The notes under the pieces were generated by a model. That model was not told the origin of the DNA and made no database searches. It was given only the letters and a program-made list of their open reading frames with translations. Made by a program: the position numbers and the translations under genes. This document shows, piece by piece, positions 63,930 through 64,000 of a DNA stretch of 64,000 nucleotides; the stretch's first letter is position 1, and the number at the start of each line of letters is the position of its first letter. Source of the stretch: Ancylothrix sp. D3o (GTDB lineage Bacteria > Cyanobacteriota > Cyanobacteriia > Cyanobacteriales > Oscillatoriaceae); the NCBI RefSeq assembly GCF_025370775.1, contig NZ_JAMXEX010000011.1:152590-216589 (forward strand). Reading direction: 5' to 3'.

Positions 63930-64000
63930 TTAGCCGAACTTACCAGCAGTAGAAGCAATCACAAAAGCCGCATAAGTCAGAACATAACCCACAGTAAAGT
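63930..64000 (-). CDS. C-terminal end of an unidentified protein (partial)
   Basis: A frame entering from the right edge reads FTVGYVLTYAAFVIASTAGKFG and stops at TAA 63930. The last 22 residues form one hydrophobic helix with a G-K-F-G tail, like a small membrane protein. Its start and most of it lie outside. It is not assigned; a thylakoid small subunit is one possibility. Confidence 0.55.
   Translation of the reverse strand, partial: FTVGYVLTYAAFVIASTAGKFG

Overview
The window looks like chromosomal DNA of a filamentous, Microcoleus/Oscillatoria-type cyanobacterium. The support is family content: a CikA-type circadian kinase, long-form HPF/LrtA, a zinc-ribbon/pentapeptide Ser/Thr kinase, a Pil/Tax-type chemosensory cluster, cobaltochelatase CobN, Uma2 nucleases, CHAT proteins, heptanucleotide tandem repeats and many dispersed intergenic repeats. 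The genus is an inference. The hexamer ACCGGC/GCCGGT is extremely frequent, and I saw no GCGATCGC (HIP1).

Layout. 1-3.1 kb: 3' end of a large repeat-rich surface protein. 3.2-10.1 kb: minus-strand chemosensory cluster in transcription order CheY, CheW, receptor, hybrid CheA, CheW. The receptor carries a three-helix module resembling the ethylene-receptor membrane domain but lacking its copper-binding Cys. 11.0 kb: tRNA-Gln. 11.2-24 kb: mostly housekeeping genes (HAD, GT2, aat, a cyclase-like protein, bcp, lrtA, lipB, ssb, a nucleotidyltransferase with a degenerate mutase domain, a methyltransferase, YciI). 24-34.3 kb: pheT, the kinase, moeA, cobO, a CHAT-FHA protein and a di-iron ferritin-like protein. 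34.4-36.2 kb: HxlR regulator divergent from pirin and FMN reductase, with palindromes between them. 36.5-39.4 kb: rtcB, a G3E GTPase and archease, an apparent RNA-ligase module with a metallochaperone-type GTPase inserted. 39.4-46 kb: ABC exporter pair, a decayed transporter, a MazF-type toxin with an unusual partner, an orphan Dam-type methylase, a Tat-exported phosphatase and a TPR protein. 46-64 kb: nanE, ftsH, cikA divergent from cobN, a TnpB remnant, a PAS histidine kinase, an Eis-like acetyltransferase, mutS, Uma2, an XRE regulator and the tail of an unidentified membrane-like protein.

Repeats. An imperfect palindrome of about 133 bp occurs three times. One copy sits inside a heptamer repeat array, as if inserted there. 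Two other dispersed families, AACCGCAGATAAACGCAGAT and GTGGGGCAGGCATCCTGCCTG, fill other gaps. Genes on the same strand differ sharply in third-base preference between about 11-18 kb (C/A-ending) and 32-35 kb (G/T-ending), suggesting a compositional skew change across the window.

Most promising leads: the rtcB-GTPase-archease cluster, the ETR1-like chemoreceptor, the CHAT-FHA fusion, the 133-bp element, the MazF partner protein and a 43-residue membrane peptide upstream of the nucleotidyltransferase.
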